NCBI RefSeq assembly: GCF_000182645.1 | Contig: NZ_ACQA01000002.1 | Location: 1,421,001 to 1,485,000, forward strand | Origin: Brucella intermedia LMG 3301 | GTDB lineage: Bacteria; Pseudomonadota; Alphaproteobacteria; Rhizobiales; Rhizobiaceae | Direction: 5' to 3' | Length of the DNA: 64,000 nucleotides | Shown: positions 51,929-62,364 of the stretch, piece after piece | Layout of the letters: the number at the start of each line of letters is the position of its first letter | How positions within the stretch are numbered: the stretch's first letter is position 1 | Program-made: the position numbers and the translations under genes | Notes under the pieces: generated by a model | The model's input: only the letters and a program-made list of their open reading frames with translations | Database searches by the model: none | Told to the model about the DNA's origin: nothing

Positions 51929-53566
51929 ATGACAAAGAAACCCATTTCCGATGTTCATATGCAGATCATGTGGAACCGCCTGATTTCCGTTGTCGAGGAA
52001 CAGGCCGTCACTCTGATCCGTACCGCCTTCAGCACCAGCGTGCGTGAATCCGGCGACCTTTCTGCAGGTGTCTTCAACCGCGCAGGCCTCATGATCGCGC
52101 AGGCTGTGACCGGTACGCCCGGCCACGTCAATGCCATGGCGGAAGCGGTCGGCCACTTCATCAACGACATAGGTCGCGAAAACATCTACGAGGGCGATGT
52201 CTATATCACCAACGACCCATGGAAAGGCACGGGCCACCTGCATGACTTCACGGTCGTGTCGCCGAGCTTCCGCAAGGGTGAGTTGACTGGCTTCTTTGCC
52301 TGTACGGCCCATGTGGTCGATGTTGGCGGACGCGGCTTCGGCCCGGATGCGAACGAAGTTTATGAAGAAGGCATTTTCGTGCCGATCATGAAATTTGCCG
52401 AGCGCGGTGTGGTCAACAAGGACCTCGTCAATATACTGCGAAACAATGTGCGCGAAAGCCATCAGGTCGTCGGCGACGTCTATTCGCTCGCAGCCTGCAA
52501 TGAAATCGGTCATCGCCGCCTGATGGACATGATGGATGAATTCCAGCTCGATGATCTGGAAGGCCTGGCCGATTTCATCTTCAAGCGCAGCTATGATGCG
52601 ACGCTTGAACGCCTGGCCAGCCTGCCGCACGGCACCTACTCCAACGTGATGCGCGTGGACGGTTACGGCGATCCAATCGACATTGCCGTGCGGATAGACG
52701 TGCATGCCGATCATATCCTTGCGGATTTCGCCGGTACATCGGCACCGAGCCCCAAGGGCATCAACTGTCCGTTGATCTATTCTGCCGCCTATGCCTGCTA
52801 TGGCCTGAAATGCTCGCTCGCCCCGGAAATTCCCAACAACCATGCCTCATTGCTGCCGTTCAAGGTGACTGCGCCGAAAGACTGCATCCTGAATGCGCAG
52901 CGTCCGGCTCCCGTTTCAGTGCGCCACGTGTTGGGCCATCTGGTGCCCGATGCAGTGCTCGGTGCCGTCCACAAGATGCTGCCGGGAAAAGTGCCCGCCG
53001 AAGGTTCCGGCGCGCTTTGGAACCTGCATGTCAGCGCACGCCCGCTCACCGGCAAGGATGCGCCGAGGGACGGAGGCCACCGTGCGGAAGTGCTGTTGTT
53101 CAACAGCGGGGGCACCGGCGCGCGGTCGCATCTGGACGGGTTGAACGCCACGGCCTTTCCAAGCGGCGTGCATTCGATGTCGATTGAAGCAACCGAGCAT
53201 GTCGGGCCGGTCATTTTCTGGCGCAAGGAACTGCGCGATGGTTCGGGTGGTGCCGGTCAGTTCCGCGGTGGCCTTGGTCAGGTGGTGGAAATCGCTCCAA
53301 CCGAAGGACACGAGATTTACTTCAACGCAATGTTCGACCGCATCAAGCACCCACCGCGCGGCCGCGAAGGGGGAGAGAACGGAGCCGCCGGGGCGGTCCT
53401 TCTCGACGATGGCACGGTGTTGAACGCCAAGGGACGCCAGCATGTACCTGCCGGTCGCACGCTCATCCTTCAACTGCCCGGAGGTGGCGGTTATGGCTCC
53501 CACGACAAGCGTGATGCGGAAGCCGTCAAACGCGACCGGGATTTTGATTATGTGGTGAATGGATAG
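51929..53566 (+). CDS. hyuB: Hydantoinase/oxoprolinase family protein, B subunit (HyuB-like)
   Basis: A 545-residue subunit. Family segments: VVEEQAVTLIRTAFSTSVRE, SGDLSAGVFNRAGLMIAQAV, GDVYITNDPWKGTGHLHDFT and HVVDVGGRGFGPDANEVYEE, plus the late GSGGAGQFRGGLGQVVEIAP. The ATG at 51929 follows AAGGAGC directly after the repeat. Together with the upstream A subunit it forms the heteromeric ring-opening enzyme. The hairpin after it suggests the operon may end here. Confidence 0.92.
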   Translation: MTKKPISDVHMQIMWNRLISVVEEQAVTLIRTAFSTSVRESGDLSAGVFNRAGLMIAQAVTGTPGHVNAMAEAVGHFINDIGRENIYEGDVYITNDPWKGTGHLHDFTVVSPSFRKGELTGFFACTAHVVDVGGRGFGPDANEVYEEGIFVPIMKFAERGVVNKDLVNILRNNVRESHQVVGDVYSLAACNEIGHRRLMDMMDEFQLDDLEGLADFIFKRSYDATLERLASLPHGTYSNVMRVDGYGDPIDIAVRIDVHADHILADFAGTSAPSPKGINCPLIYSAAYACYGLKCSLAPEIPNNHASLLPFKVTAPKDCILNAQRPAPVSVRHVLGHLVPDAVLGAVHKMLPGKVPAEGSGALWNLHVSARPLTGKDAPRDGGHRAEVLLFNSGGTGARSHLDGLNATAFPSGVHSMSIEATEHVGPVIFWRKELRDGSGGAGQFRGGLGQVVEIAPTEGHEIYFNAMFDRIKHPPRGREGGENGAAGAVLLDDGTVLNAKGRQHVPAGRTLILQLPGGGGYGSHDKRDAEAVKRDRDFDYVVNG

Positions 53567-53581
53567 TCCTGAACGTCATCG

Positions 53582-53610
53582 GAAGCCGCCCCATGAGGGC
53601 GGCTTCTTTC
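53582..53610 (+). terminator. Rho-independent terminator after hyuB
   Basis: A perfect 10-bp stem GAAGCCGCCC / GGGCGGCTTC with a 5-base loop, then TTTC, 16 bp past the hyuB stop. Transcription into the aminotransferase could be partial. Confidence 0.75.
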
Positions 53611-53635
53611 ATCTGACCAATAAAAGAGTATTCCC

Positions 53636-54838
53636 ATGCAGTATGAAAATCGCCGATCATCGGGCATCAAGGCGTCTCCCAGCATGGCCGTCTCCATGGC
53701 CGCCAGGAAACTGCGCGCCGAGGGCCGGGACATTGTGGATCTTTCTCTAGGGGAACCTGATTTTGAACCGCCCACCCACGTTCTGGATGCCGCCCATGCG
53801 GCGGTGAAAGCCGGCGGCGTGCGTTATGGTGCGGCCGCTGGCACGGAATCGCTTCGCAAGGCCATCATTGTCAAGTTCAGTCGCGACAACCAGCTTGAAT
53901 TCAGCATCGATGAACTGACCGTGGCCAACGGTGCCAAGCAGATATTGTTCGACACGTTTCTGGCAACGCTGGAAGAAGGGGATGAAGTGATCATCCCCAC
54001 GCCATGCTGGGTATCCTATGCTGATATTGTCGCGTTGCATGGCGGCAAGCCGGTCTTCGTGCCTTGCGGACCGGAAACTGGTTTCAAACTGACCGCGAGC
54101 CGGCTTGCAGCGGCAATCACGCCCAAATCCCGCTGGCTGATGCTCAATTCCCCATCCAATCCGACAGGCGCCATTTATAGCGAAGATGAATATGCGCAAC
54201 TGGCCCATATTCTCGAAAAGCACGAGCGCATTCTCATTCTCTCCGATGAAATCTATGAGCATGTCCTGTTAAGCGAGGTGCCTTTCATCTCTTTCGGGAC
54301 CGCATGTCCGCAGCTTCGCGAACGCACTCTCATTGTCAACGGTGTCTCCAAAACCTATGCCATGACGGGCTGGCGCGTCGGCTATGCCGCAGGACCCAAA
54401 GCACTTGTTGCCGCGATCAACAAGATGCAATCGCAAAGCGTGACCTCCGTATGCTCTATCGCGCAGGCGGCGGCACAGGCAGCCCTTGACGGTGATCAGG
54501 CCTTTGTTGCGCAGGCCGCAGAAATCTTCAGCCGCCGCGCCGATCTGGTGGCCGGCCATCTGGCGCAAATTACGGATATCGATTTCCTCAAGCCCGACGG
54601 CGCCTTTTATGCTTTCATCGGCGTCGAAAAGCTTTTCGGCCGCAAAACCGGTGCGGGCAATGTTCTTCAAACCGATACGGACGTAGCGAAATATCTGCTT
54701 GAGGAATTTGGCGTTTCCAGTGTGCCCGGTATTGCCTTTGGAGCCCCGGGCTTCATCCGCCTGTCGATTGCGGCTTCGGAAGAAGAACTGGTCAAAGCCT
54801 GCACGCGTCTCAGGGAAATGGTCGCTTCCCTGATGTGA
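53636..54838 (+). CDS. PLP-dependent aminotransferase, aspartate aminotransferase class I
   Basis: A 400-residue fold-type I aminotransferase. IVDLSLGEPDFEPPTHVLDA is the N-terminal family segment, LMLNSPSNPTGAIYSEDEYA contains the substrate and cofactor contacts, SDEIYEHVLL holds the pyridine-nitrogen Asp, VNGVSKTYAMTGWRVGYAAG holds the PLP lysine, and GFIRLSIAASEEEL the substrate carboxylate Arg. It starts 70 bp after hyuB. It may transaminate the amino acid released by the hydantoinase step, which would make RidA useful; this link is inference. Confidence 0.9.
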   Translation: MQYENRRSSGIKASPSMAVSMAARKLRAEGRDIVDLSLGEPDFEPPTHVLDAAHAAVKAGGVRYGAAAGTESLRKAIIVKFSRDNQLEFSIDELTVANGAKQILFDTFLATLEEGDEVIIPTPCWVSYADIVALHGGKPVFVPCGPETGFKLTASRLAAAITPKSRWLMLNSPSNPTGAIYSEDEYAQLAHILEKHERILILSDEIYEHVLLSEVPFISFGTACPQLRERTLIVNGVSKTYAMTGWRVGYAAGPKALVAAINKMQSQSVTSVCSIAQAAAQAALDGDQAFVAQAAEIFSRRADLVAGHLAQITDIDFLKPDGAFYAFIGVEKLFGRKTGAGNVLQTDTDVAKYLLEEFGVSSVPGIAFGAPGFIRLSIAASEEELVKACTRLREMVASLM

Positions 54839-54844
54839 GGCATC

Positions 54845-54871
54845 AAAAAAGCCGCAGCCAAGAGCTGCGGC
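54845..54871. terminator. Bidirectional terminator between aminotransferase and kdgD
   Basis: AAAAAA followed by a perfect 8-bp stem GCCGCAGC / GCTGCGGC with a 5-base loop, then TTCTGTCTT. It serves the convergent genes on both sides: the A run gives a T run to the minus strand kdgD transcript. Confidence 0.8.
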
Positions 54872-54892
54872 TTCTGTCTTCAAGTCAAGGTT

Positions 54893-55837
<945 letters not shown>

Positions 55838-55878
55838 CTACACATAGGACCTACCCGATTCAGATGATAAGTGTCAAC

Positions 55879-55895
55879 AACTTATATTATAAGTT
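55879..55895. promoter_or_regulatory. Perfect palindrome upstream of kdgD, candidate GntR operator
   Basis: AACTTATATTATAAGTT, 8-bp arms around a central T, overlaps the end of the GntR gene and lies 63 bp upstream of the kdgD start. On the minus strand a TTGACA follows at once, so the palindrome may overlap the kdgD promoter. Confidence 0.55.
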
Positions 55896-56619
55896 ATGGC
55901 GCTCTCTGCAGAATGGCCCGATAGCGGGTCTGGCTGCCCTTCAAATGCCGGCGCATGGCATCACGCGCACCGTTCTCGTCACCGTTGAATATGGCCTCTA
56001 TGATCTGCGCGTGTTCCCTATGCAAATGGGCGATATAATCACCGGGACTGGTGTCTGCACCCGACTGAAGTGCTGCACGGGGAATGACGCCACTGCCGAT
56101 CATTGCCAGAAACTCGCGGAAGCGCGGATTGTTGGCGGCATCTGCAATGGCAAGATGCAGGGCAAAATCTGCCTCGCTCGTGGATTGACCGGATTCGAGG
56201 CAGGCCAGAACCTGCCTGTGACAATTGATGATGGCTTCTTCCTGTTGCGGCGAACGACGCAAGGCGGCAAGTCCCGCAGCCTCGACTTCCACTCCGGTGC
56301 GTAGTTCCAGGAGTTCTATGACGGAAGAAACGCGCTCATAGTCAAGGTTTTGGAAGGGAACTGTTTCAGGCGGCTGCGGCTCGAGCACAAAGACACCCGC
56401 ACCTTGCCTTGCTTCCACCAGCCGGTCGGCCCGCAAGGCTGCGATTGCTTCGCGAATGACCGTGCGACTGACGCCAAAGGATTCAGTAAGCCGTGCTTCG
56501 CTCGGCAACTTCGTCCCGGGCGTTATTTCGCCCGACTGTATGGATCGCCGCAGCTGTTCACTCACTTTGGCGACAAGATTTCCAGTTGAACGGGATGTGT
56601 CCTTGTCTTTGTTCGTCAC
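55894..56619 (-). CDS. FadR/GntR family transcriptional regulator of the hexarate genes
   Basis: A 241-residue regulator with winged helix (VSEQLRRSIQSGEITPGTKL, SEARLTESFGVSRTVIREAI, LRADRLVEARQGAGVFVLEP) and FCD domain (VIELLELRTGVEVEAAGLAA, DFALHLAIADAANNPRFREF). The GTG at 56619 is chosen because AAGGAAAGTTTGCG precedes it; the frame goes on to 56676. It sits between kdgD and the 2-oxoglutarate semialdehyde dehydrogenase gene, and is divergent from the latter, so it probably controls both. Confidence 0.9.
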   Translation of the reverse strand: MTNKDKDTSRSTGNLVAKVSEQLRRSIQSGEITPGTKLPSEARLTESFGVSRTVIREAIAALRADRLVEARQGAGVFVLEPQPPETVPFQNLDYERVSSVIELLELRTGVEVEAAGLAALRRSPQQEEAIINCHRQVLACLESGQSTSEADFALHLAIADAANNPRFREFLAMIGSGVIPRAALQSGADTSPGDYIAHLHREHAQIIEAIFNGDENGARDAMRRHLKGSQTRYRAILQRAP

Positions 56620-56752
56620 CGCAAACTTTCCTTGGTTGTGCTTCAATCGTGTAGCAATTCTGATTATGCAGAACAAGACTGCATATGAAAGTCGTATGAC
56701 GTATTGACCGCCATCTTCAAATACATATTATGGTTTCATTAACTCATCAGAA

Positions 56753-58279
56753 ATGGAAATGACAATGATTTTCAAGCCGCACGGATGCCATCTGATCGCC
56801 GGTGAATGGGTGGCGGGGGAGGCGACATTCGCCTCGACACCTGCGACGGGTTCATCGCATGAATTTGCGGTCGGCACGCCTGCTCTTGTGGCGCGCGCCT
56901 GCGAAGCGGCGGAAGATGCTTTCTGGACTTATGGTTACACAAGCCGCGAAGAGCGCGCTCAGTTCCTTGAGGCCATCGCCGACGAAATCGAAGCGCGCGC
57001 TGCCGCCATCACGGAAATCGGCACGCAGGAAACCGGCCTGCCGGCGGGCCGACTTGAAGGCGAGCGTGGGCGCACCACCGGCCAGCTCCGCCTTTTTGCC
57101 ACCCATATCCGCAAGGGTGACTATCTGGATCGCCGCGTTGACGAGGCCCTGCCGGACCGAAAGCCAGCGCCACGCCCGGAAATCCGGCTGATGCAGCGTC
57201 CGATTGGCCCGGTTGCCGTTTTCGGCGCATCCAATTTTCCCCTCGCTTTCTCTACCGCCGGCGGTGACACGGCAGCCGCCCTTGCCGCAGGCTGCCCGGT
57301 CGTCGTGAAAGGCCACTCCGCCCATCCCGGGACCGGCGAGATCGTCGCCGAGGCCATTCATGCCGCCCTCATCAAGACCGGCATGCCCAAGGGCGTGTTC
57401 AGTCTCATTCAGGGTGGTGACCGCAAGGTCGGTGAAGCGCTGGTCACGCATCCGCTGATCAAGGCTGTCGGCTTTACCGGCTCGCTTGGCGGTGGCCGCG
57501 CTCTGTTCAATCTTTGCGCACAGCGCCCGGAACCGATTCCTTTCTTCGGCGAGCTTGGCTCGGTCAATCCGATGTTCCTGCTGCCGGAAGCCATGAAGAC
57601 CCGCGCGCCGTCGCTGGGCGAAGGCTGGGCCGCGTCCTTGACCATGGGTGCCGGTCAGTTCTGCACCAATCCGGGCATCGCCGTGGTTATCGACGGATCG
57701 GACGCCGACAGCTTTGTGCAATCCACCCGCAGCGCTTTGGAAAAGGTCGCGCCGCAGGTCATGCTGACCGATGGCATTGCCAAGGCTTATCAGGATGGCA
57801 AAGCGCATTTCGACAGCCGCAACTCCGTCAAGCCTGTGCTGACGACGGAAAGCAAGGGCCGCGAAGCCTCGCCCAATCTCTATGAGACGACGGGGGACGC
57901 CTTCCTCGGCGATCACACCATCGGCGAGGAAGTGTTCGGCCCGCTCGGCGTTGTGGTCCGCGTCAAGTCGGTCGACGACATGGTGCATCTGGCCAAGGGT
58001 TTTGAAGGCCAGCTGACGGCAACCTTGCATATGGACAAGGACGATGCCGCTTCAGCCCGCAAGCTTCTGCCGGTTCTGGAACGCAAGGCCGGACGCGTTC
58101 TGGCCAACGGTTTCCCGACCGGTGTGGAAGTGGTCGATTCGATGGTGCATGGCGGGCCTTATCCGGCCAGCACGAATTTCGGCGCAACCAGCGTTGGAAC
58201 CATGTCCATCCGCCGCTTTCTGCGCCCCGTCAGTTATCAGAACATTCCGGCTGATGTGCTGCCGGCAGATTTCGAGTGA
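56753..58279 (+). CDS. 2-oxoglutarate semialdehyde (2,5-dioxovalerate) dehydrogenase
   Basis: A 508-residue (or 504) aldehyde dehydrogenase of the KGSADH-III/2,5-dioxopentanoate subgroup: IGPVAVFGASNFPLAFSTAG, GGDTAAALAAGCPVVVKGHS, VGFTGSLGGGRALFNLCAQR, FFGELGSVNPMFLLPEAMK (catalytic Glu) and TMGAGQFCTNPGIAVVI (catalytic Cys). Three ATG codons lie close together; the one at 56765 has a GGAAATGACA site before it and could be the true start. It oxidises 2-oxoglutarate semialdehyde to 2-oxoglutarate with NAD(P), completing what KdgD begins. Confidence 0.9.
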   Translation: MEMTMIFKPHGCHLIAGEWVAGEATFASTPATGSSHEFAVGTPALVARACEAAEDAFWTYGYTSREERAQFLEAIADEIEARAAAITEIGTQETGLPAGRLEGERGRTTGQLRLFATHIRKGDYLDRRVDEALPDRKPAPRPEIRLMQRPIGPVAVFGASNFPLAFSTAGGDTAAALAAGCPVVVKGHSAHPGTGEIVAEAIHAALIKTGMPKGVFSLIQGGDRKVGEALVTHPLIKAVGFTGSLGGGRALFNLCAQRPEPIPFFGELGSVNPMFLLPEAMKTRAPSLGEGWAASLTMGAGQFCTNPGIAVVIDGSDADSFVQSTRSALEKVAPQVMLTDGIAKAYQDGKAHFDSRNSVKPVLTTESKGREASPNLYETTGDAFLGDHTIGEEVFGPLGVVVRVKSVDDMVHLAKGFEGQLTATLHMDKDDAASARKLLPVLERKAGRVLANGFPTGVEVVDSMVHGGPYPASTNFGATSVGTMSIRRFLRPVSYQNIPADVLPADFE

Positions 58280-58307
58280 AGCTTCCTTATCATTGTTGAA
58301 ACCACAT

Positions 58308-58340
58308 GCATCAGGCCGTATCGGCCTGATGCTTCCTCTT
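58308..58340 (+). terminator. Terminator after the aldehyde dehydrogenase
   Basis: A perfect 11-bp stem GCATCAGGCCG / CGGCCTGATGC with a TAT loop, then TTCCTCTTG. It lies between two convergent genes. Confidence 0.8.
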
Positions 58341-58425
58341 GTGGAATTATTCGCGGCCGGAACCGAGGGCATGTATGGAAAGAATATCGAACTTCGTTTC
58401 GCATCGATCCGGTTTCCAACGCTCT

Positions 58426-60276
58426 TCAGCCGATGGCTGGCGAGATTTTCAGTGCTCGAAGCGCATTGAGAATGACAGCGACATCGATCACCTCCTGTAG
58501 CAACGCACCCTGAACGGGTGACAGATAGCCGAACGCTGCTGCAATCATGGCGATCACTGAAAGGCCGATGCCTGCCACAACGCTTTCGACGGCGATGCGC
58601 CTTGATCGCTTCGCGATCTCTATGCCGGTCCGCAGCCTGCCTATTCTGTCGACGAGAAGAACGATGTCGGCGGCTTCGGCAGAGGCAGCCGCTCCCCTTG
58701 CACCCATCGCAACGCCGACATCCGCCGCGGCGAGCGCAGGTGCGTCGTTCACGCCGTCGCCGACCATCATCACGGGGCCATACTTGCGCTCGCTGAGAAC
58801 GGTCAGCACCTTTTGATCGGGTGAAAGTTCGCAGTAGATGGCATCGAGCCCCAAACCCTTGGTGACGCGTCTGGCCACCGCAGCGCGATCGCCCGTCGCC
58901 AGCACAATGCGCCTCACACCATCCTTGCGTAAACCTTTTAGCGTAGAGGCCACATCGCCGCGCAAAGGGTCGGCCATGACTATATAGCCCGCAACAGCGC
59001 CGTCTATTGCGACTGCCACCAGCGCTGCTCCCGCTTCAGTGCCGGGAATTTCGACCAGCTTTGCGCCGGCTTGTCTTGCAACGAAGCTGTGCCCGCCGAC
59101 GATGACACTTCTGCCATCGACCCGGCCAGCCACGCCGTCCCCCGCCAGTTCGCTAACGTCGGTCGGCAATACAAGATCTATACCGCGTTCCTGAGCGGCC
59201 AGTACAAGCGCCTGTGCCATCGGGTGTTTCGACACCTGGTCAAGGGAAGCAGCGAGCCGCAATATCTCGTCTTCACCGAATCCCGGCTCAAGGTGGATCG
59301 AGGTGATTTGCGGACGGCCATCAGTCAGCGTTCCGGTCTTGTCCAGCACCAGCGTAACGATGCGAGCCATATTCTCCAGCGGACCAGCACCCTTCACCAG
59401 CACCCCGAAATGAGCGGAACGCGATAGCCCGGCAACAAGCGCGACGGGCACCGCCAGAATGAGCGGGCATGGGGTGGCAACGACGAGAACGGCGACCGAC
59501 CTTATCGGATCGCCCGTGAACCACCACGCTGCGAAGGCGATTACGATGGTTACGATCAGAAAACCGATAGACCACTGATCCGCCAGTCTCGACATCGGGG
59601 CTTTGGAAGCCTGTGCCTCTTCCACGAGGCGCACGATGCCCGCATAGGTGCTGTCCTTCGCTTCGTGTCTGGCAACGATATCGAAGGCATCGCCGGCATT
59701 GACCGATCCGCTCAGCACATCGGCCCCCTGGGCTAGCGAGATCGGAAGTGCTTCTCCCGTCAGTGCCGAGGTGTTTACGAAGGCCCTGTTGGAAGCGATA
59801 CGCCCGTCGACGGGGATAACATCTCCCTGACGGATCAGGAGCCGGTCGCCCGGACGAACCGTGTCAACGGCAACATCCTCGAGACGATCATCAATATAAC
59901 GCATTGTGGTTCGGGGCGCGCGGGACAGCAAGGCATGCATCTCACGGCGTGCCCGCCCTTCGGCAAAGCTCTCAAGGAAAGCTCCGCCGGTATACATGAG
60001 CGCGACAATCGAGGCCGCCAGCATTTCCCCAAATGCCAGAGCGGCCGACATGGACATCGCCGCGACGATATCCAGCCCGAACTCCCCTCGCCATAAACTC
60101 CTGAGAATTTCGGCGAGCAAAGTCGCCAGTACAGGCAGGGTGGCGATAGCCCAGATCAGCCGTGCACCGTAGGAGTAACCCGAAAAGTAAAAGCCCAGCC
60201 CGAGCACAAGTCCGCAGACGGCAAAGACCAGAAGGATTGTCTTCGATCGATCTTTCCCTGAAAACCGCATCTCCAA
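58426..60276 (-). CDS. P1B-type heavy-metal transporting ATPase
   Basis: A 616-residue metal pump. The A-domain has TSALTGEALPI (TGE loop), the membrane metal site is VVATPCPLILAVPVALVAGL (a CPL rather than CPC/CPH motif), the phosphorylation site is LVLDKTGTLTDGRPQI, the nucleotide-domain HP motif is SKHPMAQAL, and the hinge is MMVGDGVNDAPALAAADVGV. No cysteine-rich or HMA metal-binding domain precedes the first membrane helix, which is shorter than usual. No metal-responsive regulator gene is nearby. Metal identity cannot be read from CPL alone. Confidence 0.92.
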   Translation of the reverse strand: MEMRFSGKDRSKTILLVFAVCGLVLGLGFYFSGYSYGARLIWAIATLPVLATLLAEILRSLWRGEFGLDIVAAMSMSAALAFGEMLAASIVALMYTGGAFLESFAEGRARREMHALLSRAPRTTMRYIDDRLEDVAVDTVRPGDRLLIRQGDVIPVDGRIASNRAFVNTSALTGEALPISLAQGADVLSGSVNAGDAFDIVARHEAKDSTYAGIVRLVEEAQASKAPMSRLADQWSIGFLIVTIVIAFAAWWFTGDPIRSVAVLVVATPCPLILAVPVALVAGLSRSAHFGVLVKGAGPLENMARIVTLVLDKTGTLTDGRPQITSIHLEPGFGEDEILRLAASLDQVSKHPMAQALVLAAQERGIDLVLPTDVSELAGDGVAGRVDGRSVIVGGHSFVARQAGAKLVEIPGTEAGAALVAVAIDGAVAGYIVMADPLRGDVASTLKGLRKDGVRRIVLATGDRAAVARRVTKGLGLDAIYCELSPDQKVLTVLSERKYGPVMMVGDGVNDAPALAAADVGVAMGARGAAASAEAADIVLLVDRIGRLRTGIEIAKRSRRIAVESVVAGIGLSVIAMIAAAFGYLSPVQGALLQEVIDVAVILNALRALKISPAIG

Positions 60277-60780
60277 AGTCTCCCCAAGGACAGAAGGACC
60301 GATTGTAAAGCATTTTGGCGGTCTTGACGCTGACTATGATCAATCCTGTTCTTACACTCGCTGAAGCTTGGCAGAGATCATCAGGCCAAGCTGGCCGATG
60401 CTATCGTGATGCCCTTGCTCCGTCCCAAGTCAGTATCTGAATGCGGTCAGACAATCTGAAGGCCCATGATCGCCATTGTGGGACACTATGCGTTCGCCTG
60501 AGCCGCCTAGCTTAAGCCCACGTTCCCTGCGCTCGCGAGCAATATTTCTCTATTACGACGCGACTGAATTCTTTTCCATTTCGGCAGGAAAGACGCTTCG
60601 CGCTACCGTCGATGTCCTTGGCATTTCTCGGTGCTCGCGGCATAGCTGCGCCCAGAGTTGGGGCGCGCTTCAAGCCGGATGAATTGTTGCAACGGATGTC
60701 CAGGATGGTCATGCTGTGTTGACCGGGCGAAATGACGATGTTTATTATCGGAAAATTTGAACGCACAATAAGAGACGATA
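60277..60780. other. 504-bp gap upstream of the M81 peptidase gene with no recognisable gene
   Basis: Open frames here (68 and 84 codons on opposite strands) overlap each other and show no family features. Near its right end, TTTATTATCGGAAAATTTG loosely resembles the left half of the 28-bp palindrome at 63040-63067. This could be a site for the XRE-cupin regulator, but the match is weak. Confidence 0.5.
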
Positions 60781-62238
60781 ATGAAAATCTTCATCGCCGG
60801 TCTGGATACCGAAACGAACACTTTTTCGCCAATGCAGACAGGTTTCCAAGCTTTCACTGAAAACCTGATTGCTTATGGAGATGCCACTTCGAAGCCACTC
60901 AATTGCTGCTCATCGCAATTGTCTGTCTGGCGGGATGCCGCAGAAAGGAAAGGTTGGAGTGTCGTCGAAAGTCTTTGCGCAGTGGCCGAGCCTGGCGGCA
61001 GAACCACCCGCGCCGTTTACGAACATTTCCGCAAAACAATTCTTGATGATCTTCAGGCGGCAATGCCGGTGGACGCAGTCATGCTTGCGCTTCATGGTGC
61101 CTGCGTTGCGGACGGTTATGATGACGTCGAAGGAGACCTCATCTCCCATATACGTGGCCTTGTGGGCGCTCATGTTCCGATAGCTGTCGAGCTGGATCTG
61201 CATTGTCATATTACTGAGCGCATGATCGACAATGCAACGATGATCGTAACTTACAAGGAATATCCACACACCGATATTGAGATCGTAGCCCGTCAGCTCT
61301 TTGCGATACTGGAACGAACGCTCACGGGTGAAATCGAACCTGTCATGGCGGTCTATGACTGCCGCCTCATCAGCATCTTTCATCCGCACCGGCAACCGTT
61401 GCGCGGAGTTGTGGACCGGATGAAGGCGATGGAAGGGAACGACGGCGTACTGGCTGTCTCCTTCGGCCATGGTTTTCCATGGGGTGACGTTGCGGATGTG
61501 GGCGCGAAGATGCTCGTTGTCACCGACCAGGATCGGCAGAAGGCTGCTCACATCGCCGAAAGCTTCGGTCGAGAGATATACAGTGCACGGGAGCAAATGC
61601 GTGGCGCATACTTGTCCGTCGATGAGGCGCTGGACCGTGCATTGGAAGCGAAAAATGGTCCCGTTGTCTTGGCCGATGTTTCAGACAATGCTGGCGGGGG
61701 CGCCCCGGGCGATTCCACTTTTATTCTGCGGCGCATTATTGAACGCGGAATTGAAGACGTCGCCTCTTGTCTTTACTGGGACCCGATCGCCGTGCGGATG
61801 TGCCGGGAAGCGGGAGAAGGCGCCTCTCTCGCGTTGAGGATTGGGGGCAAGGTCGGCGAAGTGTCGGGTGCGCCGCTGGATCTCACGGTCACGGTCCGGC
61901 GGATTGCTTCGGACATTACGCAACGGTTTGGCCCCACGCCGCTGGGCATCGGCGAGGCCGTCTGGGTCAGCGCGGGGAGTATCGATATCGTGTTGAATAC
62001 CATCCGCACGCAGACATTTCACCCCGAATGCATGACAGGGCTCGGACTTGATCCCTCGAAAAAGAAGATTGTCGTGGTGAAATCGAGCAACCATTTCCGG
62101 GCTGGTTTCGAACCTATTGCGGGCGAGATACTCTATGTTGGCGCTCCCGGTGCGCTACAACCACGTTTCGAAGATTTGCCTTTCACAAAACTGGAAAAAC
62201 CATACTGGCCGAGAGTTGCGGATCCGCTGGCTCAGTAG
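60781..62238 (+). CDS. M81 family metallopeptidase (MlrC-like)
   Basis: A 485-residue protein of the microcystinase C family. The N-terminal FIAGLDTETNTFSPMQTGFQ and the metal site VELDLHCHITERMIDNATMI, TYKEYPHTDIEIVARQLFAI and VVLADVSDNAGGGAPGDSTF are typical. MlrC itself hydrolyses a linear tetrapeptide; most homologues act on unknown amidic substrates and lie in amino-acid or peptide catabolic operons. It is followed by an XRE-cupin regulator 126 bp downstream and a D-threonine-aldolase-like gene, so a small peptide or D-amino-acid substrate is plausible. Confidence 0.85.
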   Translation: MKIFIAGLDTETNTFSPMQTGFQAFTENLIAYGDATSKPLNCCSSQLSVWRDAAERKGWSVVESLCAVAEPGGRTTRAVYEHFRKTILDDLQAAMPVDAVMLALHGACVADGYDDVEGDLISHIRGLVGAHVPIAVELDLHCHITERMIDNATMIVTYKEYPHTDIEIVARQLFAILERTLTGEIEPVMAVYDCRLISIFHPHRQPLRGVVDRMKAMEGNDGVLAVSFGHGFPWGDVADVGAKMLVVTDQDRQKAAHIAESFGREIYSAREQMRGAYLSVDEALDRALEAKNGPVVLADVSDNAGGGAPGDSTFILRRIIERGIEDVASCLYWDPIAVRMCREAGEGASLALRIGGKVGEVSGAPLDLTVTVRRIASDITQRFGPTPLGIGEAVWVSAGSIDIVLNTIRTQTFHPECMTGLGLDPSKKKIVVVKSSNHFRAGFEPIAGEILYVGAPGALQPRFEDLPFTKLEKPYWPRVADPLAQ

Positions 62239-62364
62239 GGCATCATGTTGCTTTACGGCGAGATGTAAATTACGCGCTCATGTCAGTGACGCGATATACC
62301 TCTTGAAAACAGAGTTGATCGGGATGCCACTCGAATTTGAGATCAAGCGAATGGAAAACTTCGG

